Assembly: GCA_046296295.1 (NCBI GenBank)
Contig: JBKBLG010000015.1
Location: 17,691-81,690, forward strand
Direction: 5' to 3'
DNA: 64,000 nt
Source of the DNA: UBA10646 sp046296295
GTDB taxonomy: Bacteria > Bacteroidota > Bacteroidia > Chitinophagales > Chitinophagaceae
Shown here: positions 8,869-16,961 of the stretch, in pieces
How the letters are laid out: each line of letters opens with the position of its first letter
How positions within the stretch are numbered: position 1 is the first letter of the stretch
Translations under genes and position numbers: made by a program
The notes under the pieces: model-generated
Databases searched by the model: none
What the model was told of the DNA's origin: nothing
Seen by the model: only the letters and a program-made list of their open reading frames with translations

Positions 8869-8899
8869 AGCCGACCTGCCAACAGGTCGGCTTTTTTTG
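8869..8899 (+). terminator. Rho-independent terminator after the GLPGLI gene
   Basis: A 10-base-pair stem AGCCGACCTG / CAGGTCGGCT with loop CCAA is followed by a T run. It lies 27 bases past the stop codon and separates this gene from the PAS kinase gene. Confidence 0.92.
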
Positions 8900-8930
8900 C
8901 TTTTTTTGCTTACACCCTACTAAATGTTAC

Positions 8931-10403
8931 ATGAGCAATAACCTTCAAAAAACACTTCGGCTGCAAACCATTGTAGATGGTATCAATGCCGGCGTGTGGG
9001 ATTGGCAAATACAAACCGGCGAAGAATGGTGGAGCGACCGGTTTTTCCAACTACTCGGATACGAACCTAACGAAATTCCTAGCACGTTTGAGCAGTTTAT
9101 GGCAATGCTGCATCCGGCCGATGTTGATACTGTTAATGCTGCTATTGAAGCACATTTTGCCATTGGCGATTTGTACTTCTTAAACATAAGAATGCGCTGT
9201 AAAAACGGGGCATATCGCTGGTTTGAAACAAGTGGCAGGGTTACCTTTAATGCAGCAGGTAAGCCTGAACGAATGGTGGGTAGCCTTATTGATATTCACG
9301 AAAAAGTACTCATTCAAGAAAAGCTAGAATTCAACCAATTCACCTTAAAAGAAACCAATAAAATGGTACAGGCAGGTGGTTGGGTAGTATCGCTTTTGCC
9401 CGAACCTACCATCCACTGGAGCGATGAGGTTTATGCTATACACGAAGTACCTGTTGGAAGGCAACCATCTATCGAAGAAGCTTTTAATTATTATCCAGTA
9501 CACACCCGACCTATCATAGAGCAGCTATTCAATAACTGCATTCAATATCAAACACCTTTCGATACCGAAATTGAATTTAAAACGGCTACCAATAAAATTA
9601 TATGGGTACGTGTAATGGGCAAGGCAGTGGTAGATAAGGCCGGACAAACCATTGCTGTTCGCGGGGTTTTTCAGAATATTGATAACATCAAAAAAAAAGA
9701 AATAGCACTGCAACGTTCTATCGATGTAATGGCCGAGCAAAACAAGCGGCTACTCAATTTTGCACACATAGTATCGCATAACCTTCGAAGCCATGCGGCC
9801 AACTTAGAAAGCATGCTCGAAATGCAGCGAGCCACCAGCGACCCGGAAGAAAAATACTTTTTTCAACAAAACATCTTCAAAATTTCAGCATCGCTCAACA
9901 ACACCATACAGCATTTGAACGAGGTAGTACAAATTCAAACCGATCTTAAAAAGACCAAAACAACCATCTCTTTTCAAACAGTTTTTAATACCGTAATACA
10001 TATTTTATCAGCAAATATTCAAACCTCGAGAACGGCTATACATGCCGATTTCAGTAGTTGCCAAACGGTATTTTATAATCAGGCTTATTTAGAAAGCATT
10101 CTTTTAAACTTGTTAAGTAATGCTATAAAGTATCGTCAGCCAAACAAGCCTCCTGAGGTATTTGTTACATCTAGCAAATCCGACGATGGCCAAGTATACC
10201 TTACGGTAAAAGATAATGGCGTGGGAATTGACTTAGAAAAGTATGGCGATCGTTTATTCGGTATGTATGAAACTTTTCACGAGCATCCCGATGCAAAAGG
10301 TATTGGCTTATTCATCACTAAAAATCAGGTAGAAGCAATGGGTGGCCAGCTTACTGTTGAAAGTAAGTTGCATGAGGGCACCACATTTACCGTAAGGTTC
10401 TAA
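8931..10403 (+). CDS. PAS-domain sensor histidine kinase (cytoplasmic)
   Basis: This 490-residue soluble kinase carries two PAS/PAC modules. The first is at about residues 10-135 (GVWDWQIQTGEEWWSD, then a PAC motif ending MVGSLIDIHEK). The second is at about 145-265 (ending AVRGVFQNIDNIKKKE). A phospho-acceptor helix (FAHIVSHNLRSHAANLESM) and a HATPase_c domain follow (NLLSNAIKYRQPN, DNGVGIDLEKYGDRLFGMYE, GIGLFITKNQVEAMGG). There are no transmembrane helices. The ATG at 8931 lies after the upstream terminator; a longer frame starting inside the previous gene is rejected. The gene ends with a repeat copy read as TFTVR. The response regulator encoded convergently at 10540 is a plausible partner. 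Confidence 0.9.
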   Translation: MSNNLQKTLRLQTIVDGINAGVWDWQIQTGEEWWSDRFFQLLGYEPNEIPSTFEQFMAMLHPADVDTVNAAIEAHFAIGDLYFLNIRMRCKNGAYRWFETSGRVTFNAAGKPERMVGSLIDIHEKVLIQEKLEFNQFTLKETNKMVQAGGWVVSLLPEPTIHWSDEVYAIHEVPVGRQPSIEEAFNYYPVHTRPIIEQLFNNCIQYQTPFDTEIEFKTATNKIIWVRVMGKAVVDKAGQTIAVRGVFQNIDNIKKKEIALQRSIDVMAEQNKRLLNFAHIVSHNLRSHAANLESMLEMQRATSDPEEKYFFQQNIFKISASLNNTIQHLNEVVQIQTDLKKTKTTISFQTVFNTVIHILSANIQTSRTAIHADFSSCQTVFYNQAYLESILLNLLSNAIKYRQPNKPPEVFVTSSKSDDGQVYLTVKDNGVGIDLEKYGDRLFGMYETFHEHPDAKGIGLFITKNQVEAMGGQLTVESKLHEGTTFTVRF

Positions 10404-10433
10404 CTAATTTTATATTCAAAAAGGTATGAAAAA

Positions 10434-10458
10434 GGCTACTCTTGCGGAGTAGCCCCTT
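10434..10458 (+). terminator. Probable terminator after the PAS kinase gene
   Basis: The arms GGCTACTC and GAGTAGCC pair around a five-base loop, followed by a pyrimidine-rich stretch (CCTTTCTCTC). The T run is imperfect, so termination strength is uncertain. Confidence 0.55.
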
Positions 10459-10539
10459 TCTCTCAAACTATATCGGTATTACTACCGATCACCAACCTTT
10501 TGAAATAGGTTTAACATCAGGAATTGTATTTTTTAATAT

Positions 10540-10959
10540 CTAACAAACCAACTCTCTGAAATAGGGTCTATTGCTGTTACTGGCATGACTATTGTGTAAA
10601 AATGGTTTGTTTAAAAAGCCTTCAACTTCGGGTATTGAGGCAGCTTTTTGAATATCATCTTCATTCGTAGAAGATGATAAAATATACACCCTGATAGCAT
10701 TTTTAATATCACTATCGAGCCTTGAAAATGCCTGCATAAACTCCCATCCATCCATGCCCGGCATGTTAATGTCTAAAAGCAGTGTTGTTGTAGTTGCGGC
10801 ATCGGGTTGAAACTCTTTACGCAAGTACTCTAAAGCGGCAGTAGGCTCTACATAGGTTTTAGTTTCGGCGGCACCATAAGTGCTCGCAATGGTGTATTCA
10901 CACACCAAGTTACTTGTGGGATCATCATCAACAATGATGAATTGAAAAGGAGTTCTCAT
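10540..10959 (-). CDS. Single-domain response regulator
   Basis: The 139-residue protein is a receiver domain of the type often paired with PAS kinases in Bacteroidota (Rcp1-like). The acidic pocket is IIVDDDPTSN near residues 8-17. The phospho-acceptor Asp is in LLLDINMPGMDGWEF, the Ser/Thr switch is in VYILSSS, and the Lys is in FLNKPF. No DNA-binding domain is present. It is convergent with the PAS kinase gene, 136 bases away, and may receive phosphate from it. Confidence 0.9.
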   Translation of the reverse strand: MRTPFQFIIVDDDPTSNLVCEYTIASTYGAAETKTYVEPTAALEYLRKEFQPDAATTTTLLLDINMPGMDGWEFMQAFSRLDSDIKNAIRVYILSSSTNEDDIQKAASIPEVEGFLNKPFLHNSHASNSNRPYFRELVC

Positions 10960-11459
10960 GGCAGATTGTTTTAGCGAATGAAGAAATGCGATAACGGTTG
11001 CCTATGTTGTACTATACTACCGCAATAAACATGTATTTTATTACTATATTTATAGTGCGTTTGTATTACAAGTAACTACTCAAATCATGATATGAAAGTA
11101 ATCTTCAGCAGTTGCTGTACACATGATGTTCGTCATTAACAGTACTTTTTTTCTGGTGATGCTAATCATCCTGAAATGCTTTTGTGATAAGGATTTCTGA
11201 CAGTTTGAGTGGAGTTGGTATTCGTAAAATTAAGATGCACAACTCAATGCTGTAAAAAACAGTAAAGTGTTATAACAGCGATAATAAAGTTATGGCCATA
11301 AAATAAAAGCATTGGTGGTGTTATAAAAACCATTAAGCAGTTATAGAAGCGGCTTTCCCCTGATGATCCTATGGAGCAGTTGTAGGGTGCATAGATGCCG
11401 TATTTCAAAGTTGGAATGGTATGCGGGCTATTGATTGCAGACCTGTTGAACATATTCCC
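10960..11459. other. Gene-free stretch before the ppdK remnant
   Basis: I find no convincing coding frame, RNA gene or repeat copy here. Base composition is AT-rich with many stop codons in all frames. It directly precedes recognisable fragments of a pyruvate phosphate dikinase gene, so it may be the fully decayed 5' part of that gene, but no N-terminal dikinase motif can be read. Confidence 0.5.
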
Positions 11460-12195
11460 GACGATTGGGTAAGTTTAAATGGAAAAAAGGCATGATAATA
11501 CTGGCCGGTTGCCATCGGTAGAGGTTGTTGTTAACCACAACGATAGCTTTAAAATGCTTATGCAATTGGTAGATAAAACCAAGCAAATACAAGTTCGCAC
11601 AAATGCCGATACACCAAAAGATGCTGCTCAACCTTTAAAATTCGGCGCAGAAGGTATAGGCCTCTTTAGAACAGAACATATGTTTATGGCGAGGGTAGCG
11701 ATAAACCTTTGTTCTTATTGCGAAAAATGATTTTAAGTAGTAACGAATCAGCTATCCAAAAATTACAGAAATGCAGATGAGTGCAATTTTAGAAGCCACT
11801 GCCTAATTGCAAGTCAAGAGCAACAAAGTGCATCCTGAAACATTGATACCTGTTATATGTACTGCGAAAGAACTTATTCATCAAAAAGTAATTGTAGATA
11901 GGTTAATTAGTGAAGTATGCGAAAAATACAACCTCAAAAAATTGCATACAGTTTCGGGTTTAGTAGAGTTGATATTGGTGCATTTTTGTCCAACTATCTC
12001 GATTAAAAAATTTTACAGGAAGACCCATTTGCAACCATTGATGCAGATGGCGTTTGGCGACCACGGTGGCTGCCCCGATAGTGTGCAATTTTACCATAAA
12101 AGGGTATGGATTATGTGAGTTGCCCACCAGTTAGATTGCCTATTGCAAGATTAGCAACAGCACATGCGGCTATTAAGGCGCCACGCAAAAAATAA
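11460..12195 (+). pseudogene. ppdK: Pyruvate phosphate dikinase remnant
   Basis: Fragments of the C-terminal half of pyruvate phosphate dikinase can be read in order across frameshifts and internal deletions. They are DWVSLNGK, then VRTNADTPKDA and FGAEGIGLFRTEHMFM (about 11597-11685), RKMILSS (about 11720), HPETLIPVICTAKEL (about 11830-11875), DIGAFLSNYL and ILQEDPFATIDADG (about 11970-12050), GDHGG (about 12056), and MDYVSC...RLPIARLATAHAAI to the TAA at 12193-12195. The catalytic-Cys block of intact enzymes (CGEHGG) reads FGDHGG, so the Cys is lost. The segments that normally carry the PEP-binding domain middle and the N-terminal ATP-grasp half are missing. An intact copy may exist elsewhere in the genome. 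Confidence 0.88.
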
Positions 12196-12285
12196 CAACA
12201 ACGAGGCCAGTACTTTGGGATATTGCCTATAAGTACTACGGCACTACTTCGCAGCCAGCTATCGTTATCGATTGCTGGCGTTGTT

Positions 12286-12846
12286 TTAAGCCAACACCAA
12301 GCCCTCAACATTAAACTTGTCGGGATATCGGCCACTAATATTTCGATAGAAATCTTTAATAGCTGTTGCATCTGCCACGGCATCGCCTGTCATATGTAGT
12401 AATGGGCCAAAACCCGCCTCTTTTTTCGCATAATCGAGGTAGCCTAATAGTACGGGTACTTTGGCTTGTAATGCTACATGATAAAATCCCGTTTTCCACT
12501 TATCTACCCTGCTACGAGTACCTTCGGCTGGTATCATGAGCATCAGCTTTTCGTGTTGCTCAAACAAACTCACAATATCTTGTACCAAATTGCCTTTTTT
12601 ACTCCGTTCTACCGGCATGCCTCCTACACTATGTAAGATGTTGCCCATAGGCCAGCGAAATAGTTCTTTTTTGGCTAAAAAACGTACCGGAATCTTCAGC
12701 TTAAAAAATACCGCCATGCTATACAAAAAATCCCAATTACTGGTGTGTGGTGCGGCAATTACTACACAACGTTCGTAACCTTCTGGTAGTTGTACTTGCA
12801 TGGTCCACCCTCGCCACTTAAAAAGCCAAATAAATAACCGCCTCAT
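12286..12846 (-). CDS. 1-acyl-sn-glycerol-3-phosphate acyltransferase-like protein
   Basis: The 186-residue protein belongs to the PlsC/LPLAT superfamily, which acylates lysophospholipids at the membrane. The catalytic HX4D motif is HTSNWD near residue 35. The substrate-binding block PAEGTRSRVDKWKTGFY lies near residues 105-122, and GGMPVERSK is the intermediate motif. It is short and has no clear N-terminal helix beyond RRLFIWLFKW, resembling the compact bacterial acyltransferases often annotated as glycerol acyltransferase. It is isolated between the dikinase pseudogene and DUF2480. The substrate is unknown. Confidence 0.87.
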   Translation of the reverse strand: MRRLFIWLFKWRGWTMQVQLPEGYERCVVIAAPHTSNWDFLYSMAVFFKLKIPVRFLAKKELFRWPMGNILHSVGGMPVERSKKGNLVQDIVSLFEQHEKLMLMIPAEGTRSRVDKWKTGFYHVALQAKVPVLLGYLDYAKKEAGFGPLLHMTGDAVADATAIKDFYRNISGRYPDKFNVEGLVLA

Positions 12847-12931
12847 TGATTCGTATTTTTTACAAAGGAACGAATATAACCGAAGCCTTTTCGATATGGG
12901 TAAATGTCTTCATTTACCGTAAGGTGCTTCG

Positions 12932-12954
12932 TATTTTTGCCCATGAACAAGTAG
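12932..12954 (+). promoter_or_regulatory. Candidate promoter and three-codon leader ORF before the DUF2480 gene
   Basis: TATTTTTG at 12932-12939 matches the Bacteroidota -7 element. It is followed by ATG AAC AAG TAG at 12943-12954, a three-codon open frame ending four bases before the DUF2480 ATG at 12959. A repeat copy (12911-12925) lies immediately upstream, where a -33 element would be expected. Whether the mini-ORF is translated is unknown. Confidence 0.35.
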
Positions 12955-12958
12955 TATT

Positions 12959-13471
12959 ATGGAAAACGATTTATTGGTGAATAAAGTTGCCGAAAGTGGC
13001 ATTGTAACCCTTGATTTAGAACAATATTTGCCGCAAGGCGAGTGGGTGGTGTTTGATATCAAGCCCTATTTGTTCATGGAGTTAATTTTGAAAGAAAAAG
13101 ATTTTAGAGCCGCCTTACTTACAACCGATTGGCAGCTATTTGCAGGAAAGCAGGTGACCATTACTTGTACTGCCGATGCTATTATACCTATGTGGGCTTA
13201 TATGCTTGTTGCCAATTATTTGCAACCGGTAGCTGCGGGTGTATATTTTGGTAGCGAAGCCGAGGCTAAAGTGCAAGTGTTACTACAAAATATACAACAA
13301 ATAAATGCCGCCGATTATACCGATAAGCGTGTGGTTATTAAAGGTTGTGGCGATGCACCCATACCTGAAGCAGCGTATGTGGCTGCAACTGCTTTGTTAC
13401 GGCCTGTAGCAAAAAGTATAATGTATGGCGAGCCTTGTAGTACAGTGCCCATTTACAAGAAAAAACCATAG
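12959..13471 (+). CDS. DUF2480 family protein
   Basis: This 170-residue protein belongs to a family of unknown function conserved in Bacteroidota. It is recognised by its start (MENDLLVNKVAESGIVTLDLE), the FDIKPYLFMELILKEKDFR block, and the C-terminal KGCGDAPIPEAAYVAATALLRP with GEPCSTVPIYKK. Two conserved Cys residues near the C-terminus (in GCGD and GEPCST) may bind metal, but this is inference. It has no signal peptide or membrane segment. A repeat-like variant at 13026-13039 is read as LPQG. Confidence 0.88.
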   Translation: MENDLLVNKVAESGIVTLDLEQYLPQGEWVVFDIKPYLFMELILKEKDFRAALLTTDWQLFAGKQVTITCTADAIIPMWAYMLVANYLQPVAAGVYFGSEAEAKVQVLLQNIQQINAADYTDKRVVIKGCGDAPIPEAAYVAATALLRPVAKSIMYGEPCSTVPIYKKKP

Positions 13472-14282
13472 GGGCTGTAGGCTAGTGTGCTAGCATCAAA
13501 TAGGGTTCCGGCTGTTCGCTACTACCCCTTGTTACGCTTCGCTGCACGGCGGTGTATTCGCTGCCATCCGGCAGCCTTTGGGCTTGGTTGCAGGTAGCTG
13601 CATTTTTAAGTTTTCATTGGCGTCTTTATTTACCGTAAGGTAGCAAGCTTATTGAAAACCTGAGCCATACCACAATGGTACTTTGTTCTTACATTGAGTT
13701 TTTCGGATTGCTTCAAGTATAAGCACAACAGCGTTACATTGATACTGTTGTAATTCGTATTGTTTCGATGTTTAAAAGCAAGTTCCACCGAAAATTATAC
13801 GATAATAGCACCAATGTTAAGTACCACTTGCAAGATTGGTAGTTGTGTTAGAATTTTCGTTTTGTTTGGGCAACATTAAAAGCACTAAAATCAGGCAATC
13901 TCCTATGCTGTTCTAGTTCATCAGGGTTTTAATCACAGACTTTTCACCGATGGGCCACTCGCCAAGGCAGTATATATTGATGAAGATGAGTTGGCAACTT
14001 TTGTAGGTTACCTGAAGCAAGTTAAGTAAGCTATTATGGCTTCCGATTATGTATCGGAAAACTACACCTAGTATCGTTTTTATACCTGTGCAGGTGGTTA
14101 CATCGGCTTTAACTTTTGGCGTTGTGTATTGCATTAAGAATTTGCTAAAATACCTGCCGATAATTAACAATCGTGAACGGTTAGAATTAATACAAACACT
14201 TACTGAGATTTATCAAGAAATAAGCATGCTACCGAAGAGTCGGCAATAAGTACAACAGCATGTTGTTAATTTGTGCATATAC
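13472..14282. other. 800-base gene-free stretch
   Basis: The left part (about 13475-13615) is GC-richer than its surroundings and contains CTTGTTACGCTTCGCTGC and similar strings, resembling dispersed non-coding repeats of this lineage. A repeat copy (ATTTACCGTAAGGTA) lies at 13628-13642. Further right, short open fragments occur, for example AVYIDEDELATFVGYLKQVK ending at about 14030 and RLELIQTLTEIYQEISMLPK ending at 14249. These look like pieces of decayed genes, but I cannot assign them to any family. No RNA gene is evident. Confidence 0.5.
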
Positions 14283-16181
14283 ATGCTTACACCACAACAA
14301 GCACTACAACAATACTTTGGCTATACCAGCTTTAGAGGCGAGCAGGCGGCGATTATAGATGCCATACTCGCCGGTAACGATGTATTGGCTTTGTTGCCAA
14401 CAGGTGGTGGTAAGTCGTTATTGTTCCAAATACCGGCACTTGTATTATCTGGTACGTGTTTGGTGGTAAGTCCGCTGATTGCACTCATGAAAGATCAGGT
14501 GCAGCAACTACAGCAAAGAGGTATTGCTGCCGCAGCCATTGTGAGTGGCATGAGTAATTACGAAGTAGAAAAAGTGTTGCAACAAGCTACCGATGGTAGC
14601 TTAAAGTTGCTGTATGTTAGTCCGGAACGGTTACATACTCGCTTGTTTCAGGCTTATATAGAAAGTATTGATTGTAATTTAATAGCAGTAGATGAAGCCC
14701 ATTGCGTAAGCCAATGGGGTTACGATTTTAGGCCTGCCTATCTACGAATTGCCGAGTTGCGTTCGTTGCTGCCGCAAGTGCCTATATTAGCGGTTACAGC
14801 CTCAGCTACGCCAACTGTAGCAACCGATATACAACAGCAGTTGCAACTGCGTACACCCAAAGTTTTTCAGCAATCTTTTTTGCGACCCAACCTTTCTTTT
14901 ACCGTTCGGATAGTAGAAGATAAAATGCACCAGCTCGTACAAATTTTAACGAAGGTGCAAGGCAGTGCAGTGGTGTATTGTCGCAATCGTAGGCGTACAC
15001 AAGAAATAGCCTATCAGCTCAATAGTTATAATATCAATGCCGATTATTACCACGCTGGTTTATCGGGCGATATACGCCACGAGAAGCAACAAGCTTGGAT
15101 GGAAGATGCTACCCGTGTAATGGTTTGTACCAATGCTTTTGGTATGGGTATCAATAAGCCCGATGTACGGGTAGTAGTGCATATGGACGTGCCCGATTGT
15201 CTTGAAAACTACTACCAAGAGGCGGGCCGTGCCGGCCGCGATGGTAACAAAGCATACGCAGTTTTGCTGTATCAAGCAAGCGATGAGCAATACTTACAAT
15301 CGTTGCCCGAAATTCGATTTCCATCGGTAGCATTTATTCGGCAATTATATCAACACATAAGCGATTACTTGCAGGTGCCTGTTGGTTGTGGTGAAGGTGT
15401 GTATTACCGCTTCAACTGGTCGGAGTTTGTACATCTGTTTCAAATAGATATTGCCAAGGCAACGCATGGCTTGCAGGTACTACAACACGAAGGGCATATC
15501 ACGTTAACGGAACAGCAGTTTATACCATCAAAAGTAGAAGTAATTGCTTCACGTGATGATATTAGAAGTTTAGAAAAGCATCATGCCGAATACGATGCTT
15601 TTCTAAAATGCCTGCTACGTACCTACGAAGGTATTTTAACTACAGAGGTGAGCATTTTTGAACGACAAATGGCCAAGTTGTTACGTTGTAGTGAAACCGA
15701 TGTAATGGCGGGGCTAAAATGGCTACATCAACACGATTACATTAGGTACAGAATGCGTTCCGATGAGCCACAACTTTTTTTCAATACACCACGAGCACCT
15801 GCTGCCGAGCTACATATTGGCTTACAACAATATGGCGAACGAAGGCGGGTTTTTGAAGCTCGCCTGGCACAGCTACAACAATACATCGTAACAACAACAC
15901 AGTGCCGAAGTATGCAACTAGCCACCTATTTTGGCGACACTAAGGCCATGCCTTGCGGTATCTGCGATGTATGCTTAGCACAAAAGGCCGAAGCCATCAC
16001 CAACGATACAAAGGCTGTTTTATTAGAAAGCATGTTAGCCGTACTTAAAACGCCAACCACAACACTCGCCTTGCAACAGCAGTTGCAAATACACAGAAAT
16101 GTATTGTGGGAGCTATTACGCTATTTAGAAAGCGAAAACCGGATTAGTATTTCAAACGATGGGGTTATTACCTTACGGTAA
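14283..16181 (+). CDS. recQ: ATP-dependent DNA helicase RecQ
   Basis: The 632-residue protein is a superfamily 2 3'-5' helicase acting in recombination and replication-fork repair. Motif I is LPTGGGKSLLFQIPA near residue 40. Motif II is DEAHCVSQWGYDFRP near residue 140, motif III is AVTASATP, and motif VI is QEAGRAGRDG. The RecQ zinc-binding Cys cluster ends with CGICDVC near residue 560, followed by a short winged-helix or wing-like C-terminus. No HRDC domain is evident. ATG at 14283 is preferred over a TTG 12 bases upstream. The last codons TTA CGG TAA are a copy of the 15-mer repeat, so the repeat supplies the stop codon. Confidence 0.95.
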   Translation: MLTPQQALQQYFGYTSFRGEQAAIIDAILAGNDVLALLPTGGGKSLLFQIPALVLSGTCLVVSPLIALMKDQVQQLQQRGIAAAAIVSGMSNYEVEKVLQQATDGSLKLLYVSPERLHTRLFQAYIESIDCNLIAVDEAHCVSQWGYDFRPAYLRIAELRSLLPQVPILAVTASATPTVATDIQQQLQLRTPKVFQQSFLRPNLSFTVRIVEDKMHQLVQILTKVQGSAVVYCRNRRRTQEIAYQLNSYNINADYYHAGLSGDIRHEKQQAWMEDATRVMVCTNAFGMGINKPDVRVVVHMDVPDCLENYYQEAGRAGRDGNKAYAVLLYQASDEQYLQSLPEIRFPSVAFIRQLYQHISDYLQVPVGCGEGVYYRFNWSEFVHLFQIDIAKATHGLQVLQHEGHITLTEQQFIPSKVEVIASRDDIRSLEKHHAEYDAFLKCLLRTYEGILTTEVSIFERQMAKLLRCSETDVMAGLKWLHQHDYIRYRMRSDEPQLFFNTPRAPAAELHIGLQQYGERRRVFEARLAQLQQYIVTTTQCRSMQLATYFGDTKAMPCGICDVCLAQKAEAITNDTKAVLLESMLAVLKTPTTTLALQQQLQIHRNVLWELLRYLESENRISISNDGVITLR

Positions 16182-16185
16182 ATGC

Positions 16186-16857
16186 CTAAGCAACCTCTAC
16201 CAACCCCTGATTTAAAAATGCTATAAGTGGGTGTAATGCTTCAAAATGAGCTATGGTAGTGGTTATCATTGATTTGCTCGTAAGGGTGGCATCGGTAATA
16301 GGAGCAGATGCAATAAAACTTTTCAATTTTAAAAATGCAATGGCGGGGTTATCGGCTTCATAGCCTTTGGGTGGTCTGCTCAGGCTTACATCGGTAGTAG
16401 CCAAACCATCGAAGTATTGGCGAAAGGTTGGATGGTTCAAAATAGCCTCAAAAGCATTAAAGTTATAATCAATCTCTTGGCGTATTTTCTTTAATTCAGG
16501 TGCCATAGGCATATACAAACCGCCCGCAATAAATGCAGCATTGGGCTCAATATGTAAGTAATAGCCTGCTGTGGCTAGTTTTTTGCCACCCATGCTAAAG
16601 CTAATGCCCATATTGGTTTTGTATGGGCTTTTATCTTTGCTGAAACGCACATCTCTGTTGATTCTGAACACACAATCTCTCACTTGTAAGTGTGCCAAAG
16701 TGGGGTCAATTGGTATCATTTTTTCCAACAATATTGCTACTACTTCTTGTACATTTTGCTTGGCTGCATCATACTGTTTGCGATTGGCATCAAACCAATC
16801 TTTATGGTTATTGGCTGCTAGGTTGCTTAAAAAATCGAGTGTACTTTTTGCTATCAT
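16186..16857 (-). CDS. DUF2461 family protein
   Basis: The 223-residue protein belongs to the DUF2461 family, recognised by the start (TLDFLSNLAANNHKDWFDANR), the block FRINRDVRFSKDKSPYKTN and GGLYMPMAPELKKIRQEID. Its function is not established. ATG at 16857 is chosen over a longer frame that would extend through repeat copies in the upstream region. It is convergent with recQ, only four bases separating the stop codons, and the repeat copy at 16170-16184 lies across that junction. Confidence 0.9.
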   Translation of the reverse strand: MIAKSTLDFLSNLAANNHKDWFDANRKQYDAAKQNVQEVVAILLEKMIPIDPTLAHLQVRDCVFRINRDVRFSKDKSPYKTNMGISFSMGGKKLATAGYYLHIEPNAAFIAGGLYMPMAPELKKIRQEIDYNFNAFEAILNHPTFRQYFDGLATTDVSLSRPPKGYEADNPAIAFLKLKSFIASAPITDATLTSKSMITTTIAHFEALHPLIAFLNQGLVEVA

Positions 16858-16871
16858 AACTGTAGGGTTGG

Positions 16872-16912
16872 CCTTACGGCAAATGTATTTGCGTGTGCAT
16901 TTACCGTAAGGT
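16872..16912. repeat. Inverted pair of the 15-mer repeat
   Basis: CCTTACGGCAAATG at 16872-16885 faces CATTTACCGTAAGGT at 16898-16912 across a 12-base spacer. The arms pair with one G-T type mismatch. The pair lies between the 5' end of the DUF2461 gene and the terminator of the carB half gene. Confidence 0.85.
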
Positions 16913-16926
16913 AGTACTAAAAACAA

Positions 16927-16948
16927 AAACCAACCAGAATGGTTGGCT
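16927..16948 (-). terminator. Terminator after the carB half gene
   Basis: The arms CCAACC and GGTTGG, extended by AA/TT pairs, form a hairpin with loop AGAAT. Read on the minus strand it is followed by a T-rich run (GTTTTTGTTTTT). It lies 14 bases past the stop codon of the carbamoyl-phosphate synthase gene. Confidence 0.75.
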
Positions 16949-16961
16949 TGTGTGTTTTTTG

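Noticed and set aside
12111..12383. 90-residue minus-strand frame
   Set aside because: It overlaps both the acyltransferase gene and the ppdK remnant and has no family features.
14049..14249. 66-residue plus-strand frame in the gene desert
   Set aside because: Its first part is hydrophobic and atypical, and no family is recognisable. I treat it as possible debris, not a gene.
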